Numbered from the stretch's first letter, positions 46,330-58,318 are shown. The stretch is 64,000 nucleotides of DNA from Ophioderma brevispina (GCA_023653785.1 JAMKCH010010135.1:1-64000), one strand, 5' to 3'. A program made the numbers and translations. The notes: generated by a model from the letters alone, not told the origin.

Positions 46330-47300
46330 AAAAATAGTACTGCCAGATTGCGCAATTATTACAAAATATGATGGACATGGTGACTACTTTGGATTTCAAG
46401 ATGGCGATTGAGTCAAATTTGATGCAACTAATGAATGCTTTAATGTATAATCCCGTCATAAACATGGGTAGTGTGACAACCTTTAATCCACTATGTCGCT
46501 CACAAGTCAAGATATAGGATAAAATATAATTACGAATGATACGCAAATTCACCGTCGGTTTTCCACAAAATTGTCATATATTTTTATATCTGGCAATAGG
46601 TAAAGAACATGGAGGTCATTTTTGAAATTAAAGACGACGGCTAAACCAACTAATTTGTGTTTTTTAATTGAATTTCCAGTATCGCAAACATATGTATTGC
46701 CTCTATTTTTAATCTTCGATGTTGCTCACAAGGCGAGATATATAAAGACAACGTATAAAGAAGAATGGCGCCCATTTGAAATTCAAGATGTTGGCTTAAC
46801 CAAAAAAGCTATAAAAATTTGTAATACAGTGGTAAGTTTATTGGAATCCCTGGTATTTCACAATATGAGATAAGACAGTGTGTAAGGAATAATGGTGGCC
46901 ATTTTGAAATTCAAGATGGCGACTAAATCAATATAGCTAATAGAGTGATTTCAAAGTTCTTTTTTAAAATCCAAACTTACTTTTTAAGTAGTAACTTTGA
47001 AATCATGTAACTATTGAATCCTGATGAACCTTTTCAAAGCTAATAGAGTGGTTTTGATGGAATCCCTGATATCACAAACATAGGTATTGCCACCATTTTT
47101 ATTTTTCTACGTTGCTCACAAGTCAAGATATAAGGCAAAATATAATGAAAATGGCGGCCATTTTGAAATTCAAAATTTCACCTTTTGAAAACAAAATGGT
47201 ACCCTATTTTTTCTTTAACTCAGCATCCCATACTGTCGTACGTATCATAAGTTATCACTTCCCAGATATCTATCTTATCAGTATGAAGCTGTTCGAAGGT
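46330..47300. repeat. ~230-bp diverged tandem units (GCCATTTTGAAATTCAAGATG)
   Basis: Three to four degenerate units share, in order: GGCGGCCATTTTGAAATTCA, AGATGGCGAC, a variable A/T stretch, GGAATCCCTGRTAT, ACAAACATAGGTATTGCC, GTTGCTCACAAGTCAAGATAT. They start near 46375, 46610, 46770/46890 and 47150. Open frames are by-products. Confidence 0.7.
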
Positions 47301-47389
47301 TAAGATGTTCCGCTAGGTTTTGTTATGCGTAATACCTTATGCGTAATAGTAAAAATACGTATCATCATTCGGTCAAATTTTGACTATGA

Positions 47390-48198
47390 GTTAAAGTCAA
47401 AGTTGACATGATTTTTTTTTACTATCATACTCTTAGGTATTTAATATTGTATACTATCACGCAGCTTGAAAAGAATGCAGTAAACGAATAAAGAAATGTT
47501 ACACTCATTGTGACCTTGAAGCCGTTTCGTCTCATAAATTTTGAACTAGGACCTGCAGATTGGGCAAGCATTTTAATCCTTTGAAAGGTGATGATACTGG
47601 TACACTTTTCGACACTTTCTATATATTTTGACTCCTGTATTGCCCCTAGTAATACATATTCCACTGCTTTTGGTAAACCTTTAAAGGTCCATGGCCCGAT
47701 CGCTAGTAGCCTCGTCCCCAGAAGCCCCATATTTTACCGGAAGTGGTCAACATTTTGGTATCAGAAGAAAGCTACTATTTTTCTCATTTACCCTGTGAAA
47801 TCTTACGGTAAAATGATATTTGGTTTGGAAGTTATGAGCGAAAATGTGCACCATTTTGGTCGACCAATATTAATTTACACAGTACTCTATGGGGCTTACA
47901 AAATCACGTTTATACCTCTCAAGCAAAACGGATTGAAATATCGGCGCGAAACTTTACAGATTGGGTTTTTGGGGTGAAGGCCAATCTATCAAGATGAAAA
48001 CTTCATATCCTTAAATCGGGCCATCCCCTTTAATATGTTGTCTTAAAGGATTTTTCAATACGATTCTGGAGAAATTGATTCTATTTAATTTTGGATTAAG
48101 TCGTTTGTCTTAATTTGAGTAGCCCAATGTGTTACTTGGTTGTTTTACATAAATTGACAATCTATTGCTAAACCTTATACTCTCTCCCCCTCTCTCTA

Positions 48199-48233
<35 letters not shown>

Positions 48234-49215
48234 TTCTGTCATATTAGGTAACATCTGAAGCTGTTTGACATTAATACAATATTTCCCTTGTTTAGTAATG
48301 TAACACTGCTGGAATATAACTTAGAGATAGATAAATGTCAATGGACAAAAGTCGTAAACTGTTAAATCAACTTCAAATTATGTCGCTACATATATACGAG
48401 TACTTCGTGATTGATTTGAATTCGACATCTGATTAGTCATTGAAAACATCGAGCAAAGCACAGGAAGCTCCAACTTAGAAGATTCTATATTATAAGGTTT
48501 GTATCTTATTAGCGTTATATTACAAGGCTTACTATATTGAGAAATAAACAGGCACTCTGCCACACTTGGTTTACATGTTTTATTCCGTATGAATCCCCGT
48601 ATGAATCAGAGAAGAGAAGATATCAGTTAGCTTCCCACAATGCAGTTGCTCCAAGGGAAAGTTTTTATACAGGCGTACAGGTGAATCGTTAGTGATGAAA
48701 TCTGAAATGCAAGAGGTGATTCGTACTGTCAATTTAGCCATGTTTCATCTCTAACGATTCACATCATAGCTGTACAAAAACCTCCGTGGAAAGCAAGATT
48801 GTGGGAAGCTACTGCAACTCTTTATGCAGAATGAAGCGTGCCAATCCAATCGTAGCCCATTAAGCCTGCGACTGCTAGTTTAGTAAGGGCAATTACACAG
48901 TGACCTAACATGCCTAATGACGGTTATTCCAATCCAAATACGAAATCGCTTTTGTATGGATCATAGATAGCCAAGTCGATTGGGAGTGGTTGTCAGTTGA
49001 TTGTCCCCTAGTAATTGAATCGAAGAAAAAACAGAAAAAAAAACATGTTAAAATTCCAACGTAGTATGATACTTATGTAAGGCTACATGTACGTATTTTT
49101 TATAAGACATTCTACATAACGGTATAGTGAGGAAAAGCTATGCATGATTTTGTTAAGCTTCTGGGCATAATCTGTTAGGGTATTGGGTTTTCTATGATGT
49201 GCTGAGCGACCGTAA
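47390..49215. repeat. 3' flank of copy B, paralogous to 0.7-4.66 kb
   Basis: See the partner at 720-4660; the blocks are largely collinear. It holds a (TCTG)n microsatellite at about 48195-48235 that is absent from the A side. There is also a short inverted pair: 48630-48700 (CTTCCCACAATGCAGTTGCT, GGTGAATCGTTAG) versus 48745-48825 (CTAACGATTCAC, ATTGTGGGAAGCTACTGCAAC). No gene is seen. Confidence 0.7.
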
Positions 49216-49660
49216 TGGATGGCCTGGGGGGGGGGGGGGGGAACTCAGTGGAAAAGGGTAGGTAGGTACATATTGTGCTGCCGCGATTGGTCACATTTTC
49301 ACGCCTACTATAAAAATGGTGTCATTTTTCCCACCAGGCCGACTATAAAGTTGGGTCACTTTTTGAGGTCATTGATAATATATAAATGGGTTCCCAGTTT
49401 TCAATTTTGGGTCGCATTTTACTATGAAAATGGGTGATGTTTTTCCGAATTTTCGTTAAAATCACAATGAAAATGGTGATTTTCTGATTTTTGGAAAAAG
49501 TTCTATTAAATGGGCCGATTTTGCCTAGATTCTATGAAAATGGATCGAGATTTGAAAGCCAACCATTATAAATGGGTCGAAAGTTCGGAACCAACTATAT
49601 AATGGATCATATTTTTGTACAATTTGGTCCTATAAATAGGTCGATTTTTTTTACCCGGTG
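49216..49660. repeat. degenerate TATAAATGGGTCG repeat
   Basis: Units of roughly 30-45 bp contain TATAAATGGGTCG, TATGAAAATGGGT or TATAAAGTTGGGTCAC, after a poly(G) run at 49227-49240. It ends in ACCCGGTGGAGCACACCCG...CCCCCGGGGC. Similar inverted material lies at 11845-12060. Non-coding. Confidence 0.65.
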
Positions 49661-49781
49661 GAGCACACCCGTACCAATATTGGTGTCGAGTACCCCCGGG
49701 GCATGGATGTATGTATGCCGAACAGCGCTCGACTTTATAAGATTTTGGCCCGAAATTATGGACCAGGAGCATATGGTCCGG

Positions 49782-49803
49782 TCCAGGACCATATGGTCCT
49801 GGA
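49782..49803. repeat. 22-bp perfect palindrome
   Basis: Centred on AGGACCATATGGTCCT with three further matching base pairs on each side. It is preceded by the related GACCAGGAGCATATGGTCC. It sits ~105 bp past the end of the copy B C-terminal frame (minus-strand direction). Confidence 0.85.
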
Positions 49804-49907
49804 CCATAAGTAATCTGGAGAAAGATTCTAAGGTTACGTTCAGACTTCCATAGACACTTCAGTACAGTGCGTTGAATTCGTTTTAACTTGCATTGCAGTG
49901 GGTTGCA

Positions 49908-50195
49908 TCAAGTTGCAGCCGAAAGTCGATTGTAGCCTGCACTGTATTTATTAGTTATCACGTAGTGTATTGAACATGATATAGAAAACACATCATACCC
50001 TGGCATTGGTCGCCTTCTGATGACAAATACTTCCAGTCTGGAAAGTAAGGCCAAAATTCGAATCACTATGAAAGAACCGTAGTAGGCATAGCGAAAGTTG
50101 ACGATATCGTAAATCCAGCAAGTTGCCCAGGGAACACAGAACTGCCACAACACACACGTTGTATTGATAGGACCCAACATAGACAGGTGCGAAAT
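49908..50195 (-). CDS. SLCO-like: OATP copy B, C-terminal exon (partial, frame-broken)
   Basis: On the minus strand after an ACATAAG acceptor, one frame reads FAPVYVGS. A one-base shift near 50180 then gives INTTCVLWQFCVPWATCWIY and DIVNFRYAYYGSFIVIRIL. OATPs end with '(P)xPxxxG...DTTCxxW...CG..G.C..YD...FR', so this is the loop before TM12 and TM12 itself. The frame then runs to a stop at 49908, but the tail after RIL is not family-like and a second frame (WPYFPDWKYLSSEGD) competes. The true 3' end is therefore uncertain. No equivalent was found in copy A. Confidence 0.8.
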   Translation of the reverse strand: MSHLSMLGPINTTCVLWQFCVPWATCWIYDIVNFRYAYYGSFIVIRILALLSRLEVFVIRRRPMPGYDVFSISCSIHYVITNKYSAGYNRLSAAT

Positions 50196-50586
50196 CTTAT
50201 GTTCAGGGTGACCAAATTAAATGAGTCAAACTAAAAATTACGTTACCGTACTTTTTTCATACTAGTAAATCTCATACTAGTAATATTCTCTCATAACATT
50301 TCGATTCACCAAACATCATCTCGAGATAATTATAGTTAGCTCGCACAAAAGTGTGATTTCCAAACACGTGACTTGGTCGGTCCACTGGCTGGGCGCTACC
50401 TATATATGGACAGGACAGTATCTTAAAGATGTCTGATAATAAAGTGTATCTTTGTAGCATAGAGCATAGGCAGAATGCAGTACAAACAGGTAATGGGATT
50501 CAATGACGTATCCGTTGAAAATCAGATGTGGCAATATAAAAAAAAAACAGGAAATGATTCAATCCGTAGGTGTTCGATATCCGTGT

Positions 50587-51741
50587 GTATCGCCAAGCCA
50601 TAAAGGGCCATAACGTATTGTCGCAACGCGTGGCGGACATTTCAGCAACCGCGTTTGCGGGAAAGAAGCAAGCGTTGCGGCGCGGCCAATTAGAATGACG
50701 AATTCTGTGCACAGTATTTCAAAATTTAGACAACAAAGAGTTGCAAAGTATTATAGAAGGCGTTGTGGAAACTCACAACGAGCTTGTCCAGCCTTCACAA
50801 CGCGTTGCGTCCTACACAACGCGTTGCGAAGGTTCACAAGCAATAAGGGTCATAAAGTATTGCAGCCCAACGAGGTGGAGAAAGCAGAAACGCGTTGCGA
50901 CATTTCGGCAACGCCTTGCGGCCTCGGCCAATCAAAATCTGAATTGCTCTGACGTATTTCAAAAAATATATCCACAATGCGTTGGCGGCAATACGTTATG
51001 ACCCTTGGCCTTCACAACGCGTTGCAAGCCTTCACAACGCGTTGAACATTCACAACGCGGTGTGAAGGATATGGGTCATAACGTATTGCCGCAACGCCGT
51101 TGTGAGAAGCAGAAACGCCGTTGCGGACCAATTTCGGGCAAGCCTTGCGGCCTCGGCCAATCAAAAAGCAGGAATTTTTGACGTATTTCAAAAAATATAT
51201 CACAATGCGTTGCGCAATACGTTAGACCTTATGTCATTCACAACGCGTTGCAAGCTTCACAACGCGTTGTAAACTTCACAAAGCGTTGCGAAGGATATGA
51301 GCGTCATAACGTATTGCTGCAAAGCGTTGGAAGCGTCGCAACAGCGTGGTGTGAGATTTTATTTTTGAAATAGTTCACAGAAATTCATGATTTGATTGGC
51401 CGAAACCGCCGCACGCAGTTGCCAAAATGTCGCAACGCGTTGTGACTTTTCTAACAACGCGTGGCGGCAATCGTTAGACCCTTGGATTGTGGTCCTTCGC
51501 AACGCGTTGTGAAGACTTGCAAAGCGTGTGAAGCTCGCAACGCGTTGTGAAGACTTGCAAAGCGTTTGGCAAAGTATCTAGCCACGCGTTGTGGGTCTAT
51601 TTTTTGATCGTCCAGAATTTCATGATTGTGATTGGCCTACACCGCAACGCCTTGCCGAAATGGTCTGAAAAACGACGTTTGCTACTTTCTCGCAAACGCG
51701 TTGCGCGGGCAATACGTTTATGGCTTTATGGCTTGCCATAC
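50587..51741. mobile_element. palindromic CAACGCGTTG element
   Basis: Ends are inverted: CAAGCCATAAAGGGCCATAA (from 50594) and, reversed from the right end, CAAGCCATAAAGCCATAAAC (51735 down). The interior is ~200-bp mirror units made of TTCACAACGCGTTGCGAAGG variants, GGTCATAACGTATTGC and GCGGCCTCGGCCAATCA. The core CAACGCGTTG is itself a palindrome and recurs more than a dozen times. It is non-coding; open frames are artefacts. It lies just upstream (transcriptionally) of the copy B C-terminal exon. Confidence 0.75.
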
Positions 51742-52460
51742 GTTTGTACTCTTACCACGAATACACAAGCTGCCGCGTAATAGAAGCGTCACACATGATA
51801 TACAAACCTACACTATGTACTATCATAGAGCCCTCTATCATCAACTTTATACTATTTGTGATGATTGCAGTATATCACGACAATTCAATCAGAGTCATTT
51901 TCGTTCAAACCATTTACACTCAATTGAGTTAGAATTTGTCGACAGCAACCTGCTGACACGGTTTGCCATGCGTGAGTTTTTAAAAAGTTTTGAATAGACC
52001 CTCTCAGAGTTTGTGGTATAAACGATCTGGGTAATGAAGACTACAATCTCCTGAGTCAATCGCGGGCGAGTGCGTATTTTGAATTGTGTCAATCCGTGGA
52101 AAAGGGCGTAGGGCGGCCATGGAGTAAAAAAGGCTGTCCAGATGTCCAAGGGTCCAGGGGGCCCAGTGATTTTGATTTTTTATGATTTTAGTTGTTATGT
52201 GTTGTATAACATTGGGGTTAGTCGTGTTGGTGAATGCGGACGGTTTTAAATTAAGTTTGATTTTATGTCAAATTAACCTACTGTGCCATGAATTCGAAGA
52301 CAGAGCCGAGACGGTGGGACAGTCTAAAAATGGGATGGAATTTCAACTTGAAAGTACTCCTCCCGGTCGTTTCGCCATTGGATGGGGGAATAAACCCTCT
52401 TAAGCCGGATAGATAAGTATAGGTAATAACACATATGTTAGTTGGTTTTCATTAGATGGC
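51742..52460. other. intronic DNA, no recognisable gene
   Basis: No exon or repeat was recognised. The open frame at 52182-52403 has no splice or family support. Confidence 0.4.
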
Positions 52461-52563
52461 ATTGCAACGACAGTACTTACCCACCTCTTTCTACAATTGT
52501 GCAAAACCTAACAAGAATATCGTTCCACGTCATCGGCCATCTATAAATATTTTATTAAATGAA

Positions 52564-53003
52564 TGCAAAAGGCTATTTACAAAAAGATACAGATGAGGGG
52601 AGCAACAGCAAATAATAATACTTGATAAGTTTTTCTTTGGTAGAAGCATGAAAGAAAGTGACCCAAATGACAATAAAAGTGCAGTAGGCATCAAAGCTAC
52701 GGAAAAACTGAGGACTCTCGGCATGACCTTCGCGCGGGCCAGTCATAACTCCAATAATATCGTCAAAAGTGCTTTTCATATGTAGAATTGGTACGCGACC
52801 TTCATTCGAAAGAAAAGGTCTCTCCTAAAAGTAGCCAACAAATTCAAATGTAATGCAGGCAATCCTGGTCCCATCCTTGATTCCAAGGCGCAAGCCGTTA
52901 ATCTGGGGTAGTGTGACCATCAAAACTAAAAGTGTAAGCGTTAGCACAACCAAAGTATTGTTGTGGTGGAAAATAGTTTGTCCTATTAAACGCTGATCAA
53001 GAA
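52564..53003 (-). CDS. candidate coding segment, unknown
   Basis: On the minus strand, a good acceptor (CTTTTTTCTTGATCAG) at about 53000 is followed by one reading frame of ~145 codons with a single internal TAG (about 52830). It reads LTLLVLMVTLPQINGLRLGI, GTRIACITFEFVGYF, then KSTFDDIIGVMTGPREGHAE and DAYCTFIVIWVTFF, and ends at a stop near 52567. It lies where an OATP exon between exon 6 and the C-terminal exon is expected, but I do not see the family motif and no clear donor was found. It could be a transporter exon with errors, another gene's exon, or chance. Copy A lacks this DNA. Confidence 0.3.
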
Positions 53004-54482
53004 AAAAGCTTTAGGCGCTTTAAACCTTAAAGACACTATCAGTGATCCCACTCGAAAACAGTCAAAATATTTGAAATTTGCAAGAATAGCCTTAAAAGTG
53101 AAGGATTCGTTGGTATGATTCTATTATTTTATACAACTGAAAAGAATACGAAAAAATCGAACATAGCAGTGTCGTAAGGAGAGTATGCTAAAATATTCGA
53201 TTCTGTAGTTGGGCCGCTTTTAGTTTTATCACTTATAGAAGTCTCTTAGGACACTATACTTACAAAAATATGATATTGATGAACTTTTCGATTGTCTGGT
53301 TTAGCAAATCACTAAAAGTGGCCTTATCGATATACGGGACTGTAAGACAATGAACACACAAATACGGTAAACAAAAACAGGTTGTTATGAAACCGGTTGA
53401 TAATCAAGAATACGAAGAGCATGCGAGGAGTTTGGAAATCAGGTTGCAAAGGATTTTACGATCGGTTGAAGGATCTCGTCAATTAATTGGGCAATGAATA
53501 CAGTTGGACAACTATGAGAGGCAGCAATGGGTCGGCTGGACAGTTGGGCTTATGTATCCTGTAGAATGAGAATGCCGATGCTAAGGCCGTATTAATCAAA
53601 TTAGTAGCTGGGGGATCTTTATTGGTTCCTTTTGCGTGACAACTGTATATTACTGAAGTCTTTTGGGTGACTGTAGACTTCACAAGCTGTATATTACTGA
53701 AGCCAAGCAGACAGAGACCGCGCTCTCGTCGACCTTTCTGTCGACACACTGCTAAACTCTCCAGCTCCCCATTCAATGCTCATGAGACATAGAACACGCC
53801 CCTGGCTAGATACGCCAAGGACGCCAAGGAATGAGTGAACAGGTTCGCACAGGAGTCGGTCGTTTCAACTTCAAACGCCCTATGCCACCGATGGGGGCTG
53901 CGAAACATCTCTTGCCTGCCAATGTGGCTCTCCATCACAAGAATCCGGATCACATTCTCAATGAGTACCCTATCTTCGCCCAACCGTGGACATGCTTCCA
54001 AACCCAACACCAGTCACAGTGAGCTGGCCTTCCACCCAACTAAACAACATTTAGCTAACGCCCTCATACGCAAGAAGAAGAAAAACTGAAGCAAACGGAC
54101 CAACTGATGGTGTTACCAACTTACAGGTCTTTCGGTTTCTCCTAAACGACGCTACTGATGAAAATCAAAAAAAAAGTCTTTGAAAAGGACGAGCGAGCCA
54201 AATAGAAATGTCCAAAAATGGCCTTATATCATGGCAACTCTCCACAGGTGATATCCATGTCACAGAGTGGATAATGAGATTTTGGGTGGCTTATGAAGTA
54301 ATTTTCTCAAATGTTATGCATAGAGTTTAGCCAGACAACCGATGTTTTTTGTAAGCTGAAATCATACATGGGGAAATATCGGGATTGGTAGATTTGCCAC
54401 ATAATTGGCACATGCTTCACGGGATATACCTTCAAAGCAGGCTTATTTTTCTTGGATTGAGCTGTTAATGAATGCATATACC
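53004..54482. other. intronic DNA of copy B, no recognisable gene
   Basis: Open frames on both strands at 53480-54010 overlap each other and resemble nothing. A direct pair GACTTCACAAGCTGTATATTACTGAAG (quoted in part: CTGTATATTACTGAAG) recurs at about 53645 and 53690. Confidence 0.4.
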
Positions 54483-55106
54483 TATGTATGTATGTATGTA
54501 TGTATGTATGTATGTATGTATGTATGTATGTATGTATGTATGTATGTATGTATGTATGTATGTATGTATGTATGTATGTATGTATGTATGTATGTATGTA
54601 TGTATGTATGTATGTATGTATGTATGTATGTATGTATGTATGTATGTATGTATGTATGTATGTATGTATGTATGTATGTATGTATGTATGTATGTATGTA
54701 TGTATGTATGTATGTATGTATGTATGTATGTATGTATGTATGTATGTATGTATGTATGTATGTATGTATGTATGTATGTATGTATGTATGTATGTATGTA
54801 TGTATGTATGTATGTATGTATGTATGTATGTATGTATGTATGTATGTATGTATGTATGTATGTATGTATGTATGTATGTATGTATGTATGTATGTATGTA
54901 TGTATGTATGTATGTATGTATGTATGTATGTATGTATGTATGTATGTATGTATGTATGTATGTATGTATGTATGTATGTATGTATGTATGTATGTATGTA
55001 TGTATGTATGTATGTATGTATGTATGTATGTATGTATGTATGTATGTATGTATGTATGTATGTATGTATGTATGTATGTATGTATGTATGTATGTATGTA
55101 TGTATG
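54483..55106 (+). repeat. (TATG)n microsatellite, ~155 units
   Basis: About 620 bp of uninterrupted TATG tetramers. All six frames stay open through it (MYVC or IHTY tetrapeptides), producing spurious 200-318-codon frames. It lies in the copy B interval that is deleted from copy A. Confidence 0.98.
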
Positions 55107-56228
55107 CCGACGCCCATTGGTCAACGGAGCCGGAAGCCAACATGACGTGAATGAACGGTGGCTGGGCTCTATGCAAAGTAGCGAAACAATGACCGAGACC
55201 AATGGGCCATTTAACCCATTCTCTGCAGTGGACAAATCCGTTTTCCTCCGAATAAATCTTCATAAAACGTTATAGTACATTTTACGTACTTATGTAAGTA
55301 TGTATGCATATACAAGTATTTGTGTATCCTGCATTCTGTATGTATGCGTGCGGATTTGGGCTTTCCGTATTCACTTGTACCATTCACATAGCCTATATAC
55401 CTCTTCTGAAATGCCCAAAACATGATTTTCAATTTTTCAAATTTAGTGCTAAACACATCACGTGCACAACAAGTCAACAGCACATTCCTTCCAACTTCCT
55501 TTCTCCTCTGCCAAATGTCCCGCAACTTTAGTATTGCCGAAAGGAGTGAAATTCGGCACCCCAGTATTTCGGCACAACACCAATAACGTCAATCCGTTCA
55601 ATCAGCAAGCACACTGAGATTTTTTTACAACTTCCTGTCATAGAGTGAGGTATTTCTACTTTATAGAACAATTATTTCTTTTTGTATGCATGTGTTCATG
55701 TCTCCGTCTTCTTATTTGGTAAATTACAAAATGAAGTAATAAGTGTAAAAACGTCACGAATATTTTCTGCAACACTGATATGTGAAGAGTAGCAAAATTC
55801 AATAGAGCGAGTAGCTCGCGTCCAAAAAAGGTGATAAACGCATGCGCAGGTAAATCTAAGATGCAGATATACTATAAGAAGGCGGAAATGTTACGACTGA
55901 AAATCCACCGTTGCCATCCATTTCGACACGGGGCCCTCGCTTATATTTCGTTGTTATTCATCTACTGTAACATGAATTACATGTGAAACGTACGTTATAT
56001 CTTATATGGAGCAAATTTTAGCAGCCGTCGAACCCATAGAACATGCATAGTTCTTGCATTGGTGTGACAAAGGTCAAAAGGCAAAAGGACATTGTTGCGA
56101 GTGGGTCCAATCGGGTCACACATAATCGCATCCTAATTCGAGTAATGGGGATAAAATATCTGAATAACGACAATGATTTAAAAGTGTTCTAAGACATAAG
56201 ATCATGTAGAGACATAACTTGCCCTTAC
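55107..56228. other. intronic DNA of copy B, no recognisable gene
   Basis: 56041-56075 and 56096-56135 match 9769-9805 and 10905-10945 in copy A and bracket the foldback insertion there. No exon or other repeat was recognised. Confidence 0.5.
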
Positions 56229-56408
56229 CCATAAAACAACAATAAGTTGTGGACTGTTGTCTAAGATATACGTCAATCCAATTACACCAATAATGCAGAT
56301 CGTAACCAATTTGACCACATTGCTGCAGTCAGATTCACATAATCCTGGCAAAGCGTAGGACTTCTGGGTTTCAGGATCAGCTCCAATGCAATCACATTCT
56401 TCGTAGAT
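56229..56408 (-). CDS. SLCO-like: OATP copy B, exon 6
   Basis: The minus-strand exon begins after an AAAAAG acceptor and ends at GG|GTAAGG. It encodes IYEECDCIGADPETQKSYAL, GLCESDCSNVVKLV, then a helix TICIIGVIGLTYILDNSPQL. Compared with copy A (11514-11693) the helix is read straight through, because B lacks A's extra base. B instead has one extra T near 56233, which disturbs the last codons before the donor. The exon spans the last cysteines of the extracellular loop and TM10 of an OATP. Confidence 0.85.
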
Positions 56409-58185
56409 CTTTTTGGATAAAAAATAAAACTAGAATATGTTGTAGGGCTTTAGTATAACTGCTTGTACATATTGAATTGAATGTAAAAGTTATTCTCATT
56501 GGATTTTTACATATGAGCAATAGCAACATTAACTCAATAATCACCACACCTTAATAAAAGTATATTTTCCAAAGCAATGACGTAAATAAAATATAGACTG
56601 CTATCACCGACATTTGTTGGTCAAATTGTTGACGGTTTTCCGGCGTTCCACAAATTAATCATTTAATATATTTCCCAAAAATATGAATTTCGCCCATGCA
56701 AAATAGCGCCCACAATATATGGCAATGAGACTAATGATGCTCACAAAAACTCTGTTGTGAAATTGGTTCGTTCACGAAGACGAACAATATCTAAATCTGC
56801 AGTACAAAGCACGTCTTCGCGTGAAGTTAATCTTACAGAAATTTAGAATGTGAAAGGAACAAACACATTCGAGGCAAGCATGTTGAAATTTAAAAGGTAG
56901 AATTGTCTCCTGCCAGACGATTTACCGCCATCTTAAAAATGTTACAATATGACTGCGCACGCATACTCAGGCTTCTAAAAATATTTTTTTTGGGGGGAGG
57001 GGTGCAATGATGTCATGAATAAAAATCCAGATAGTCTAAGTTACCGCCCTCAATTTAGATTTTTAGAGTAGTGGCCATGAGTCAGGCGGTGGCGGCCAAG
57101 CCTCATTCATTACAGCAACTCACAAAAAATGTCCAAAAGAAATTACAGTAATACGGAGCACAAACCACAAACCAATTTGGGTGCTTTGATGTGGGTCGGT
57201 CATGGGTGTTCCCATGACCCACATACGACCTCGTCCTCGTTCGTTATTCATAAAAAAAAAAATTAGAAATAACCCTTCCAGTGGAGTTGATTCTTCAACT
57301 CCAACGGTTTTGGAATAAGAAAATATTCCTTGACAACATATAAAAAATTCCGAATTTTCCGTCAAGATTTCGCTTTTACGTGTTAAACCAATGGCGACGT
57401 CTGAAATTGGGATTTCTTGGCCGCACTCCCCTGCCATGAGTGATCAAGTGGAATAGCGCCCTCTTTGTCTCCAGGCCTTCTTTGTTTCGAGGCCTTTAAA
57501 TATCACTGGAGTAATGGAAAAACACGAACTTTCTTCTGGCATAAAACTTTCAATTTTCATACGGTAAAGTGGAAGGGGATCACCACTTTTAAACAAACCT
57601 AGTGTGCGACGACATTAATAGATAAAACTATGCAAGAAATAAAACAGCCTCATAGGAAAAAATACACACCGAGAACGCGTCAGTAAAATTATTCAGAATG
57701 AGACCAACAAACAAGTATTCCATCGTTTGCCCTCATAGGTCAAATAGTAGTACTTTCCCCGCCATGATGTTTTTCACTAAAAGATCCGGGGGAGCATTTT
57801 CATATGAAATGGATAAGCTTGGATATGGGTGTAAGGTTACACTTACCAAGCATCATTCGGTGACAAAGAATATGCAAAAGATAGGGCCTTTGTGTAAGTG
57901 AAAGCCAAATTGCCCATTAATAGGATTATTTTGGTGTCAAGTGTGCTTTCTGGAAGAGACAATTTTCAAAACATAAGGGGTCTTTTCGAGACAACCGCGG
58001 AAAATGGGGTCCTTCCACCTCCGAAATGAGAGTGGCCCACCCCGGGGGATAAAAACGCCACTGTATAACAAAGAAATAAGAAGGCTTAGGAATGGGCAAT
58101 ATGACAGGTAATAAAATGCAGTCTCTAAAATATTTTAAACTCTCAACTTTTTCCGTTAGTACCTTCAATCACAGTCGTTATTTAC
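56409..58185. repeat. intron 5 of copy B, paralogous to 11.7-13.9 kb
   Basis: Collinear with copy A intron 5 (landmarks under that entry). About 56565-57535 has no match in A. It contains CATGGGTGTTCCCATG, a hairpin at 57197-57212. No gene was recognised. Confidence 0.65.
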
Positions 58186-58318
58186 CGTTTTATTTTCAAA
58201 GTCAAGGTTTTTCTGAAGGCAACTGGCAACACACGGTGACGTATAAGTAATTCCGTCGCTGCCACACACTGGCTGAAATACATTGTCTGGACAATCGCAG
58301 TCTGTAATACATGTTAAC
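58186..58318 (-). CDS. SLCO-like: OATP copy B, exon 5 (Kazal-like domain)
   Basis: The 133-bp minus-strand exon lies between a TTTTAG acceptor and an AAAACG|GTAAAT donor. It encodes LTCITDCDCPDNVFQPVCGS, GITYTSPC, VASCLQ and NLDFENKT without a break. It has the C-x-C, VCGSDG, TYxSPC and C spacing of the OATP Kazal-like extracellular domain. Phases fit exons 4 and 6. It is the intact counterpart of the broken exon at 13898-14029; the two differ by very few bases, while flanking intron DNA has diverged visibly. Confidence 0.92.

Noticed and set aside
53483..54089. Overlapping frames on both strands
   Set aside because: No domain resemblance, no splice signals, frames exclude each other.
54307..55275. 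Open frames of 211-318 codons on both strands with IHTY and MYVC tetrapeptides
   Set aside because: They are translations of the pure TATG microsatellite, which has no stop in any frame.
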